Below are positions 1-6,470 of a stretch of 16,058 nt of DNA, in pieces. The position numbers were made by a program, and so were the translations under genes. This DNA is from an uncultured Clostridia bacterium (GTDB taxonomy: Bacteria > Bacillota > Clostridia > Christensenellales > Borkfalkiaceae). The notes beneath the pieces are model-generated. The model was not told where the DNA came from, ran no database searches, and saw only the letters and a program-made list of their open reading frames with translations. How positions within the stretch are numbered: the stretch's first letter is position 1; each line of letters opens with the position of its first letter. The stretch spans positions 1 to 16,058 of the forward strand of contig CANPZH010000017.1 in NCBI GenBank assembly GCA_947589335.1, in the 5' to 3' direction.

Positions 1-732
1 GTGGCGGGGCTTCCCGCCTTCCTGCACGAGTGCGGGCATCTGCTGTTCGGCGCGCTCGCGGGAATGAAGCTCGCCCGCTTCGGCTTTCATCCCTATTCGC
101 GGAACTCGGCGGGGGAGACGGCGATGTACCCCAAAAACGGCAGACACATCAAGGGGAAATTTTTTGCGCTCACCCTCGGGGGAGCGGCGCTGAACCTCGC
201 GGTCGGCGCCGCGCTCTTTCTCCTGTGGCTGTTGCTGCCCTCGCACGCAGAGGGATGCGGCGCGCTGTCGGGATTCGTCTTCTATGAGGGATTGCGCGCC
301 CTGATCCCCGCGGAGCTTCCCGCCGGGAAGACGGACGGCGCCGTTCTGCTCGGGCTGCTCCGCGGCTCGCCCGAGGAGGAGGTTGCTCTCCGCGTCCTCA
401 CGGCGCAGGGGATCCTCTTCCGCGGGAGCTTTTCCGATCTTCCGGCGGAGCTCCTCTCCGGCGCTCCCGTGATCCGCGGGGACATTCCCGCGTTCTTTGC
501 GCTGCAGCTTCTCCGGATGCAGTCCCTGCTCTTTGCGGGGGATACGGAGGGCGCGCGCAAGGCGCTCATGCGGATGGAAGAGGGATGCGAGGACGGGCTG
601 CCCGGGGAGTTCGAACGCTACCGCGGCGTGTTCGACGGCACGTTCGAAGCAGAAAAAAAAGAGCCCCTCGCGGGCGTGCGGGAGCTCGAGAAGAGGCTGG
701 CTGCGGACGTACAAAGAGACGCCGCCCGCTGA
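1..732 (+). CDS. M50-type (site-2-protease-like) membrane metalloprotease, 5' partial
   Basis: Probable intramembrane zinc metalloprotease. The visible 243 residues begin at the window edge, so the first codon (GTG) is probably an internal valine and the N-terminus is missing. The zinc motif HECGH is at visible residues 9-13. A hydrophobic helix with GGAALNLAVG follows at about 59-79, and TDG at 111-113 fits the third-ligand Asp of the M50 family. After residue 124 the chain is soluble and helical, resembling a repeat-type scaffold, and ends in a charged tail. The motif order matches M50 peptidases, but the family is broad and the substrate cannot be told; a sporulation or regulated-proteolysis role is possible but unsupported. 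The downstream XRE gene is convergent, so no operon partner is visible. Confidence is good for the fold and low for the role. Confidence 0.7.
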   Translation: MAGLPAFLHECGHLLFGALAGMKLARFGFHPYSRNSAGETAMYPKNGRHIKGKFFALTLGGAALNLAVGAALFLLWLLLPSHAEGCGALSGFVFYEGLRALIPAELPAGKTDGAVLLGLLRGSPEEEVALRVLTAQGILFRGSFSDLPAELLSGAPVIRGDIPAFFALQLLRMQSLLFAGDTEGARKALMRMEEGCEDGLPGEFERYRGVFDGTFEAEKKEPLAGVRELEKRLAADVQRDAAR

Positions 733-748
733 GCGGCGCAAATTTTTT
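720..748 (+). terminator. Probable intrinsic terminator overlapping the protease stop codon
   Basis: A six-base-pair GC stem (CGCCGC at 720-725 with GCGGCG at 733-738) encloses a seven-base loop that contains the TGA stop. Six T residues lie at 743-748, four bases after the stem. The stem is short and the T run is slightly displaced, so the call is moderate. Confidence 0.45.
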
Positions 749-753
749 ATACG

Positions 754-775
754 AAAAAAAGGCCGATCTCTCGGC
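754..775 (-). terminator. Intrinsic terminator of the XRE regulator gene
   Basis: On the minus strand, GCCGA-GAGA-TCGGC is followed by C and a run of seven T residues (seven A residues at 754-760 on the plus strand). It lies about 53 bases past the stop of the minus-strand XRE gene. The stem is short but the T run is strong. Confidence 0.55.
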
Positions 776-828
776 AACTCATCGCAGCTGGGGGTGCAGG
801 GGGAAATTCGGTTGTAAGGCAGGGGAAC

Positions 829-1032
829 TCAGTCGGCGAGCCCGAGAAGGAAATCGGACGACACGTTGAAGTAACGCGCCACCTTTGCGATGTTGGAAGC
901 CGTCGGATCGCTCTTGTTATTTTCCCAATAGCAGACGATGCCGAGACTCACGCCGAGGTCTCGCGCCACAGTCGCCTGCGACAGACCTCTCTCTTTCCGC
1001 ATCTCCATCAATCTTTCCGCAAATGCTTTCAT
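829..1032 (-). CDS. Small XRE/Cro-CI family transcriptional regulator
   Basis: A 67-residue protein that is essentially one helix-turn-helix domain. The recognition region reads LSQATVARDLGVSLGIVCYW at about residues 18-37, followed by the family's conserved N(N)KSDPTASNIAKVARYFNVSSDFLLG pattern. There is no ligand or oligomerisation domain, which is common in clostridial single-domain XRE proteins that act as dimers. The ATG at 1032 is the only sensible start and has no Shine-Dalgarno sequence. A -10 element lies only six bases upstream of it, which suggests a leaderless mRNA. The gene diverges from the phosphatase/arabinofuranosidase pair across a 113-bp AT-rich gap and could regulate itself and that pair; this is inferred from position only. 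Confidence 0.88.
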   Translation of the reverse strand: MKAFAERLMEMRKERGLSQATVARDLGVSLGIVCYWENNKSDPTASNIAKVARYFNVSSDFLLGLAD

Positions 1033-1038
1033 GGCTAT

Positions 1039-1067
1039 ATCATATCACATATTTTCATTTTTTGCAA
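1039..1067 (-). promoter_or_regulatory. Promoter of the XRE gene, leaderless geometry
   Basis: On the minus strand a TTGCAA box (1062-1067) is separated by 17 bp from TATGAT (1039-1044). Six bases (ATAGCC) then lead to the ATG at 1032-1030. Initiation at the usual distance would fall on or next to the start codon. The -35 box matches consensus at only four of six positions. Confidence 0.6.
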
Positions 1068-1123
1068 CAGTTTTTCGATAAAATTTTCGAAAACTTTCGC
1101 AAAAATTTTCATTTTTTGTAAAT

Positions 1124-1142
1124 TACAATCCGGTGCGAGGGA
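1124..1142 (+). promoter_or_regulatory. Possible -10 and ribosome site of the phosphatase/GH127 unit
   Basis: TACAAT (1124-1129) is a good -10 match, but no convincing -35 lies at 16-19 bp. GAGGGA (1137-1142) is a ribosome site three bases before the ATG at 1146. The weak -35 in a T/A-rich stretch suggests an activator or an UP-like element, but this is uncertain. Confidence 0.35.
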
Positions 1143-1145
1143 AAA

Positions 1146-1598
1146 ATGATACAAATTTTGTTTGTATGTCACGGAAACATCTGCCGTTCTCCGATGGCTG
1201 AAAGTATATTGAGCGAAATGATCGTCCGCCGCGGGCTCACCGGGAAGATCGCGGTCTCGTCGGCGGCGGCAAGGAGGGACGAGCTCGGCAACCCTCCGCA
1301 CCGCGGTGCGGCCGCCAAATTGCGGGAGAAGGGGATCCCTCTCGTCCCGCACCGCGCGCGGCTTCTGACGGAGGAGGACGGCGAAAAGTACGACCTCCTC
1401 ATCGGCATGGACGAGGAGAACATCAGAGACATGAAACGGATCGTCGGCGGCAAATACGCGGGAAAAGTGCGGATGCTGCTCGACGGCACTTCCCGACCGC
1501 GGGCGATCGCCGATCCGTGGTACACGGGCGATTTCGAGGCGACCTATTCCGACCTCGTCGAGGGCTGCGAGGCGCTCCTCGGCAGGATCTTTTCGTGA
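1146..1598 (+). CDS. Low-molecular-weight protein tyrosine phosphatase
   Basis: A 150-residue cytosolic phosphatase, the normal family length. The P-loop is at residues 8-15: C8-HGNIC-R14-S15, the CX5R signature with nucleophile Cys8 and phosphate-binding Arg14. The general-acid motif DPWY is at 123-126. In bacteria such enzymes dephosphorylate phosphotyrosine or phosphoarginine proteins; which applies here cannot be read from the sequence. The ATG at 1146 is preceded by GAGGGA. The stop is eight bases before the next gene, and the GAGGTG ribosome site of that gene overlaps the TGA, so the two are very probably co-transcribed and translationally coupled. No tyrosine kinase is visible nearby. 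Confidence 0.93.
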   Translation: MIQILFVCHGNICRSPMAESILSEMIVRRGLTGKIAVSSAAARRDELGNPPHRGAAAKLREKGIPLVPHRARLLTEEDGEKYDLLIGMDEENIRDMKRIVGGKYAGKVRMLLDGTSRPRAIADPWYTGDFEATYSDLVEGCEALLGRIFS

Positions 1599-1606
1599 GG
1601 TGAACA

Positions 1607-3925
1607 ATGCTTGAGACTCCCTTTACCCCCTTCCCGCTTTCCTCCGTCGAGGTGACGGACGCCTACTGCGCGAATGCGCTCGAAAAGACGACGGACTATC
1701 TTCTCTCCCTGCAGGAGGGGAGGCTCCTTGCAGGCTTCTATGAAAACGCAGGTATCCGCACTCCCTATGTCCGCTACGGCGGCTGGGAGAGCGGGCTCAT
1801 GGGCGGACACACCCTCGGGCACTATCTCTCCGCCCTTGCGCAGAGCTGCGTAAACGGCGGGGTGCCGCAGGAGCGGAAGGAGCGGCTCTTCGGCAAGCTG
1901 AAGACGGTCGTCGACGGGCTCGCCGAGTGTCAGCGCCACAGCCGCGGAAGAGAGGGCTTTATTTGGGGCGCACCCGTCCTCCCCGCGGGCGCAGAGGCGC
2001 AGTTCGACAACGTCGAGCGGCGGAAGACGGACATCAAGCGGCAGGCGTGGGTGCCGTGGTACACGATGCACAAGATCCTTGCGGGCCTTCTCGACGCCTA
2101 CCGCCTGGCGGGCTATGCGCCCGCGCTCGGGGTCGCTTCCCGCCTCGGGGACTGGGTCTATGGGAGGGTCTCCGCCTACAGCCCCAAGACCGTCCGCACC
2201 GTGCTGAGCACGGAATACGGGGGAATGAACGACGCCCTGTACACCCTCTATGCCTGTACGGAGAAGCCCGAGCACGCCCTCGCCGCGCACGTCTTCGACG
2301 AAGAGGAGCTCTTCGACAGGATCCTGACGGAGGGCAAAGACGTCCTCAAAGACCTCCATGCGAACACGACGATCCCCAAGGTCCTCGGTGCGATGAACCG
2401 CTATCTCACCCTGCACGGGAGGGAGCTTATGGGCAAGACCGTGGACGCGGGCCGCTACAGGAAGGTCGCGGAGAGCTTCTTTGCGATGGTGACGGAGCGG
2501 CATACCTACGTCACGGGCGGCAACTCGGAGTGGGAGCACTTCGGCGCGGACTACGTCCTCGACCGCGAGCGCACCAACTGCAACTGCGAGACTTGCAACG
2601 TCTACAACATGCTCAAGCTCGCCCGCGCCCTCTTCTGCGCGACGGGGGACAAGCGGTATTCCGACTATTACGACTGCGCATTCACCAATCAGATCCTCTC
2701 TTCCCAAAACCCCGAGACGGGCATGACGACCTACTTCCAGCCGATGGCGGGCGGGTTTTTCAAGGTGTATTCGACGCCCGAGGACAGCTTCTGGTGCTGT
2801 ACGGGGAGCGGCATGGAGAGCATGACCAAGCTCGGCGACAGCGCCTATTTCGCGGGCGGGAAGAATCTCTTCGTGGAGCAATATCTCTCGTCCGTCCTGA
2901 AGGCGGAGCGGTTCACCGTCGTGCAGGAGAGCGGTTTCCCTCTCTGCGATACCGCGCGGTTCACGGTCGTGCGGGCGGCGGAGCCCTTCCTCCTCTGCAT
3001 GCGCATTCCCGGCTGGGCGGCGGGGGAGATCACGGCAAGCAAGAACGGTGCGAAGGTCAACCTCCTCGAGGGGGGCGGGCACGCCGTCCTCGCCGTGCGG
3101 GAGGGGGACGAAGTCGCGCTCAGGATCCCCGTCGGGGTCTCGCTCAAGGGGCTCCCGGACGGGAAGGACGCCTTCGCCTTTCTCTACGGCGGCGCCGTGC
3201 TCTCCGCCGATCTCGGGACCGAGGACATGGAGGTGACGACGACGGGCGTGGACGTCGCCATCCCCGCAAGGCGGATCCTCAAGACCGAGCGGGTGTATTT
3301 CGACGATCTCTACGGCCTCTTCGAGGATCCCTCGGAGTTCCTCGTCCGCGAGGGCGAAAAATTCCTCCTGAAGGGCGGGGACATCCCGCTGGAATTCGGG
3401 ATCCATTACAGGCGTTACCGGGAGCGGTATGCGATCTATCTGCGCCTGTGCGAGGGCAAGCGCGGAGAGGAGAAGGCGGAGCGGGAGCACTTCGACGCGG
3501 TCCTTCCGGGCTATGGGCAGTACGAGGAGGACGGGCTCCATGAGATGGAGGAGAGGAACTCTTCCGCCCGCACGGACGGGGGGAGCTGCCGCTACGCAAG
3601 GGCGGGCGGATACTTTTCCTACGACTTCGCCGTCTCGCCGTCCGCGCGGAACGTGCTCGCGCTGGAACTGTGCAGCGCCGACAACGGCAAGCCCCTGAAG
3701 ATCACGGCGGGCGGGGAGGTCCTCTTCGAGGGGAGGCTGCTCTATACCCTTGGCGAGGAGCGCTACCGCGCGGAATTTCCGCTGGAGAGCGGGCTCATCG
3801 CAAAATACGGCAGGGAGAAGACGGTCGGCGGGAAGACGTACACCGTGCTCCATATCCGCTTCGAGGGGACGAAGACCGCCGCGAGCGCGCGGATCTGCGG
3901 GTCGATCTGCATCGACGTTGAATAA
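1607..3925 (+). CDS. GH127 family beta-L-arabinofuranosidase (DUF1680)
   Basis: A 772-residue glycoside hydrolase that should release beta-L-arabinofuranose from plant hydroxyproline-linked arabino-oligosaccharides or related glycans. Known GH127 enzymes (HypBA1) hold zinc with one Glu and three Cys, one of the Cys being the nucleophile. The same pattern is visible here: E328-T-C330 in CNCETCNVYNMLKLAR, and C397-C398 in WCCTGSGMES. E310 (SEWEHFG) is the likely acid/base by position. Residues 1-420 would be the helical (alpha/alpha)6 barrel, with beta-sandwich domains after that. There is no signal peptide or membrane segment, so it is cytoplasmic and would act on imported oligosaccharides. 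Length is in the usual range. The start ATG has GAGGTG six bases upstream, overlapping the phosphatase stop. No sugar transporter or other glycosidase is in view, so the true substrate is open; GH127/146 relatives vary. Confidence 0.9.
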   Translation: MLETPFTPFPLSSVEVTDAYCANALEKTTDYLLSLQEGRLLAGFYENAGIRTPYVRYGGWESGLMGGHTLGHYLSALAQSCVNGGVPQERKERLFGKLKTVVDGLAECQRHSRGREGFIWGAPVLPAGAEAQFDNVERRKTDIKRQAWVPWYTMHKILAGLLDAYRLAGYAPALGVASRLGDWVYGRVSAYSPKTVRTVLSTEYGGMNDALYTLYACTEKPEHALAAHVFDEEELFDRILTEGKDVLKDLHANTTIPKVLGAMNRYLTLHGRELMGKTVDAGRYRKVAESFFAMVTERHTYVTGGNSEWEHFGADYVLDRERTNCNCETCNVYNMLKLARALFCATGDKRYSDYYDCAFTNQILSSQNPETGMTTYFQPMAGGFFKVYSTPEDSFWCCTGSGMESMTKLGDSAYFAGGKNLFVEQYLSSVLKAERFTVVQESGFPLCDTARFTVVRAAEPFLLCMRIPGWAAGEITASKNGAKVNLLEGGGHAVLAVREGDEVALRIPVGVSLKGLPDGKDAFAFLYGGAVLSADLGTEDMEVTTTGVDVAIPARRILKTERVYFDDLYGLFEDPSEFLVREGEKFLLKGGDIPLEFGIHYRRYRERYAIYLRLCEGKRGEEKAEREHFDAVLPGYGQYEEDGLHEMEERNSSARTDGGSCRYARAGGYFSYDFAVSPSARNVLALELCSADNGKPLKITAGGEVLFEGRLLYTLGEERYRAEFPLESGLIAKYGREKTVGGKTYTVLHIRFEGTKTAASARICGSICIDVE

Positions 3926-3950
3926 ATTGTGAAATTTTTTCCGAAGCACC

Positions 3951-3979
3951 TTTACAAAATGCGAAAAATGTTGTAGAAT
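3951..3979 (+). promoter_or_regulatory. Promoter of the DtxR-type regulator
   Basis: TTTACA (3951-3956), a 17-bp spacer, then TAGAAT (3974-3979). Initiation near 3986 would give a leader of about 15 bases containing the purine-rich ribosome site GAGAGGGA before the ATG at 4001. The sequence from -35 to -10 closely resembles the promoter at 6502-6530. Confidence 0.75.
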
Positions 3980-4000
3980 AGAGGCAGAGAGGGAAAAAAT

Positions 4001-4369
4001 ATGAGGACGCACGAATCGGAAGAAATGTATCTCGAGACCATCCTGCTGCTCGAACGCAGGAAGTCGGGCGTGCGCTCGATCGACGTCGTGGAGGAGCTCG
4101 GCTATGCGAAGTCGAGCGTCTCGCGCGCGATGGGGCTGCTCGCGGGGAAGGGCTATATCTCCATCGACGGGGCGGGGGACATCACCCTCACCGCGGCAGG
4201 AAGAGAGAAGGCGAGCGGGATCTATGAACGGCACCGGGTCATCACCAAGGCGCTGATGGCGGTCGGCGCGGACAGGGAGCTCGCGGAGAGCAACGCCTGC
4301 CGCATCGAACACGTCATCTCCGACGAGATGTTCGGGATCCTGAAAAAGTATGTCGAAACTTTGAAATGA
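4001..4369 (+). CDS. DtxR/IdeR-type metal-dependent transcriptional repressor, short form
   Basis: A 122-residue regulator made of the DtxR winged helix-turn-helix (about 1-63; VEELGYAKSSVSRAMGLL is the recognition region) and the metal-binding dimerisation domain. It has no C-terminal SH3/FeoA-like domain. The primary-site ligands follow the iron-type pattern of DtxR: M9, C100, E103 and H104 correspond to DtxR Met10, Cys102, Glu105 and His106. The manganese type (MntR) has Asp and Glu at the first two positions. H78 matches DtxR His79 of the ancillary site, but the Glu83 equivalent appears to be T82. This suggests an Fe(II)-sensing repressor of iron-uptake genes, with an altered second site. 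It has its own promoter and ends at the convergent terminator shared with aroA. No iron transporter lies in the window. Confidence 0.85.
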   Translation: MRTHESEEMYLETILLLERRKSGVRSIDVVEELGYAKSSVSRAMGLLAGKGYISIDGAGDITLTAAGREKASGIYERHRVITKALMAVGADRELAESNACRIEHVISDEMFGILKKYVETLK

Positions 4370-4380
4370 CCGAAAAAGCA

Positions 4381-4412
4381 GGCGCCCGCCGTGCGATCGC
4401 ACGGCGGGCGCC
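4381..4412. terminator. Bidirectional terminator, perfect 32-bp palindrome
   Basis: The left arm GGCGCCCGCCGTGCGA (4381-4396) is followed directly by its exact reverse complement (4397-4412). It lies between the convergent DtxR and aroA genes. On the minus strand, after aroA, the stem is followed by TGCTTTTTC; on the plus strand, by GACTCTTTCT. The T tract is better for aroA, but the stem should serve both genes. Confidence 0.8.
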
Positions 4413-4421
4413 GACTCTTTC

Positions 4422-5678
4422 TCAGCGCGTAAGCGCTGTTAGGAGATCGAAGTAATTTTCAAAGGTCTTCCGGCAGCAGCCGGGACGGTCGATCGTCACG
4501 CCGCCCGCCTTGAGGCCCGTGAGGGCGAACGCCATCGCGACGCGGTGATCGCCGAAGGTCTCGATGACGGCGGGGCGAACGGGCGCGGGCTCGATGAAGA
4601 TGTCTCCCTCTCCCATGCGGCAGGGCACCCCGAGGGCGCGGAGGTTGGTCACGATCGCCTGCATCCGGTCGCACTCCTGCAGGCGGGTGTGGGCGAGGCC
4701 CCTAAGATGGGTCGGAGTCGCCGCGAAGGGGGCGAGCGCGGCGGCGGTGAGCGCCTGGTCGGAGAAGTTTTGAAAGTCGGCGTCGAACCCGTCGAAGGCG
4801 GCAATGCGGCTCCCGTCCGCCAGCAGCCCTTCCTCCGTCTCGGTGAGGGTCAGCCCCCGCGCTTCGAGAAGGTCCAAAAAGGCGGCGTCTCCCTGCGAGG
4901 TCTTCCTGCGGACGCCGCGGACGAGGATGCGCGCGCGGCAGAGCAGGGCGAGCGCGAAGAAATAGCATGCCCCCGAGAGATCGGGTTCGACCGCATAGAC
5001 TTCGGGCGGCGCCTTCCGCGGGAGCAGGGTGACGGCGTCTCCCTCCCGCACGGCAGGGAGCCCGAACTCCTCCATCATGCCGAGGGTCAGGCGGATATAG
5101 CTCCCGTTCCGGCGGGAGCCCGTCAGCGTCACCTTCAGCGGCGGTCTGCCCGCGAGCAGGATCGCGCTCGCAAACTGGGTGCTCTTGTCCGTGTTGACGG
5201 AAAGCTCCTCCCGGCCGATGCCGTCCGAGCGCAGGCGGAAGGGGAATTTTCCCTCCTCGCCGAGGTATTCGACGTCTGCGCCCGCCTCCTGCAGAAGGGG
5301 GAGGATCTCCATCGGGCGGCGGTTCATCTGCGGAGAGCAGACGAAGGTATAGTCTCCGCCGCGGAAGGCGAGCACGGCGGGGAGAAAGCGGGCGGCTGTG
5401 CCCGCGCTCCCGACGTCGAGGGTGCATCTGCGGTTCGGGAACTGCCCCGTACCCATCACCGTCAAGCCGTCTTCCTCCTCTTTGACCGTCACGCCGAGGG
5501 CCTTCAGGCAGGAGACGAGCGTGCGGGTATCCTCGCAGAGAGCCCCCGCAAAGAGCCGTACGGGGGCGGGGGAGACCGCGGAGAGCAGAAGGGCGCGGCT
5601 CAGCGCGCTCTTCGAGGCGGGAACGGAGACGGAATAGGTCTTTTCCGGGAAGAATTGTTTCGTGACATAGGGCTCCAT
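4422..5678 (-). CDS. aroA: 3-phosphoshikimate 1-carboxyvinyltransferase (EPSP synthase)
   Basis: A 418-residue enzyme joining phosphoenolpyruvate and shikimate-3-phosphate in chorismate synthesis. Family motifs appear in order: ASKSALSRALLL (21-32, shikimate-phosphate contact), DVGSAGTAARFLPA (88-101, PEP loop), NRRPME (119-124), NFSDQALTAAALAPF (304-318, with the catalytic Asp at 307), QECDRM (334-339), TFGDHRVAMAFAL (374-386) and KTFENYFDLL (404-413). The usual GNAGT or GNSGT of the PEP loop reads GSAGT, so the conserved Asn is Ser. I chose the ATG at 5678 because it begins MEPYVTKQF just before the first beta strand, and a -10 box ends seven bases upstream of it. The longer open frame upstream would run through the promoter. 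There is no Shine-Dalgarno sequence. No other aro gene is adjacent. Confidence 0.93.
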   Translation of the reverse strand: MEPYVTKQFFPEKTYSVSVPASKSALSRALLLSAVSPAPVRLFAGALCEDTRTLVSCLKALGVTVKEEEDGLTVMGTGQFPNRRCTLDVGSAGTAARFLPAVLAFRGGDYTFVCSPQMNRRPMEILPLLQEAGADVEYLGEEGKFPFRLRSDGIGREELSVNTDKSTQFASAILLAGRPPLKVTLTGSRRNGSYIRLTLGMMEEFGLPAVREGDAVTLLPRKAPPEVYAVEPDLSGACYFFALALLCRARILVRGVRRKTSQGDAAFLDLLEARGLTLTETEEGLLADGSRIAAFDGFDADFQNFSDQALTAAALAPFAATPTHLRGLAHTRLQECDRMQAIVTNLRALGVPCRMGEGDIFIEPAPVRPAVIETFGDHRVAMAFALTGLKAGGVTIDRPGCCRKTFENYFDLLTALTR

Positions 5679-5684
5679 GCCGAC

Positions 5685-5713
5685 AGTATAGCAAAATCGG
5701 GCAAAAAGGTCAA
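5685..5713 (-). promoter_or_regulatory. aroA promoter, leaderless geometry
   Basis: On the minus strand, TTGACC (5708-5713), 17 bp, TATACT (5685-5690), then GTCGGC and the ATG at 5678. Initiation should fall at the start codon. No ribosome-binding sequence lies between the -10 and the ATG. Confidence 0.75.
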
Positions 5714-5722
5714 CAGATTGTC

Positions 5723-5751
5723 TTGAAAAAGGCGTGCGAGCGTGGTATAAT
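5723..5751 (+). promoter_or_regulatory. Promoter of the YgjP-type metallopeptidase gene, nearly leaderless
   Basis: TTGAAA (5723-5728), 17 bp, TATAAT (5746-5751). Only nine bases (GGAAAGGAA) separate the -10 from the ATG at 5761, so initiation near 5757-5759 would leave a leader of two to four bases and cut off most of the purine-rich sequence. Its -35 lies nine bases from the aroA -35, back to back. Confidence 0.75.
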
Positions 5752-5760
5752 GGAAAGGAA

Positions 5761-6396
5761 ATGGAGATCGCATACCGCATAGTCCGGTCAAACCGCAAGA
5801 CGCTCTCGCTCACCGTTGACCGCACGGGGCAGCCCGTCGTGCGCGCGCCCCTTCGGGCGGACGCGGAATTGATCGGGACATTCGTGCAAAAACATATCGG
5901 CTGGATCGAACGGCGGCGCAGAGAGATCCTGAGCCGCCCTACTCTCGACCTTCGCGACGGTGCGGAGCTGACCCTGTTCGGCGTCCGCTATGTCCTCTGC
6001 GAGGGCAGAACGCGCACCGCGGACGGAAGGATCTTTCTCCCCGCGGAGGGGAGGGAGGCCGCGCTCGTCCGCCTTCTGAAAAAGCTGTCCGCCTCGGAGA
6101 TGGAGGCGCGCACAGCGGCGCTTGCCGCGCGCTTCGGATTCCGTTACCGCGGGGTGCGGATCTCCTCGGCGAGAGGGCGGTGGGGCTCCTGCAACCGCGA
6201 CGGGGTGATCGCCTATACCTTCCGCGTGGCGTTTTTGCCCACGGAGCTCACGGAGTACGTCGCCGTGCACGAGCTCGCGCACACCGTCGTCTTCGACCAC
6301 AGCCCGCGCTTCTGGGCGCAGGTCGCCGCGGCGCTTCCCGACTGGAAAACGCGCAGAGCCGCCCTCAAAAAGAGCGATGTCATGCATTTTTTGTAA
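5761..6396 (+). CDS. YgjP/SprT-like zinc metallopeptidase (M48-type, DUF45)
   Basis: A 211-residue predicted cytosolic zinc metallopeptidase of the widespread YgjP family. The start MEIAYRIVRSNRKTLSLTV matches the family's usual N-terminus, and WGSCNRDGVIAYTFRVAFLP (141-160) is its conserved core. The zinc motif HELAH is at 170-174, with the third ligand H180 in FDHSPRFW. There is no signal peptide or membrane helix. The biochemical role of the family is poorly settled, so only the fold and zinc site are claimed. An in-frame GTG 27 bases upstream lies inside the promoter spacer, so the ATG at 5761 is preferred. The gene diverges from aroA and ends before a long regulatory gap. Confidence 0.88.
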   Translation: MEIAYRIVRSNRKTLSLTVDRTGQPVVRAPLRADAELIGTFVQKHIGWIERRRREILSRPTLDLRDGAELTLFGVRYVLCEGRTRTADGRIFLPAEGREAALVRLLKKLSASEMEARTAALAARFGFRYRGVRISSARGRWGSCNRDGVIAYTFRVAFLPTELTEYVAVHELAHTVVFDHSPRFWAQVAAALPDWKTRRAALKKSDVMHFL

Positions 6397-6407
6397 GTTT
6401 GCATAGT

Positions 6408-6424
6408 ATTATGTCAGACATAAT
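6408..6424. promoter_or_regulatory. Perfect 17-bp palindrome, candidate operator
   Basis: ATTATGTC-A-GACATAAT is an exact inverted repeat with a one-base centre, typical of a dimeric repressor site. It lies 11 bases past the metallopeptidase stop and about 80 bp upstream of the next promoter. It is not followed by a T run, so it is unlikely to be a terminator. Close relatives occur at 12850-12860 and 12946-12954. Confidence 0.5.
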
Positions 6425-6470
6425 CGAATGGTATGCGTGACGTAACCCGCTCTCCGCGCGGGGGATTTTC

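Noticed and set aside
1544..4402. A 952-codon open frame on the minus strand opposite the GH127 and DtxR genes.
   Set aside because: Its protein is Arg/Glu/Leu-rich without any family motif, while the plus strand carries two clear genes. Long antisense frames are common in GC-rich genes.
4545..5726. A 393-codon plus-strand frame opposite aroA.
   Set aside because: It is the mirror of aroA codons, has no motif or ribosome site, and crosses the aroA promoter.
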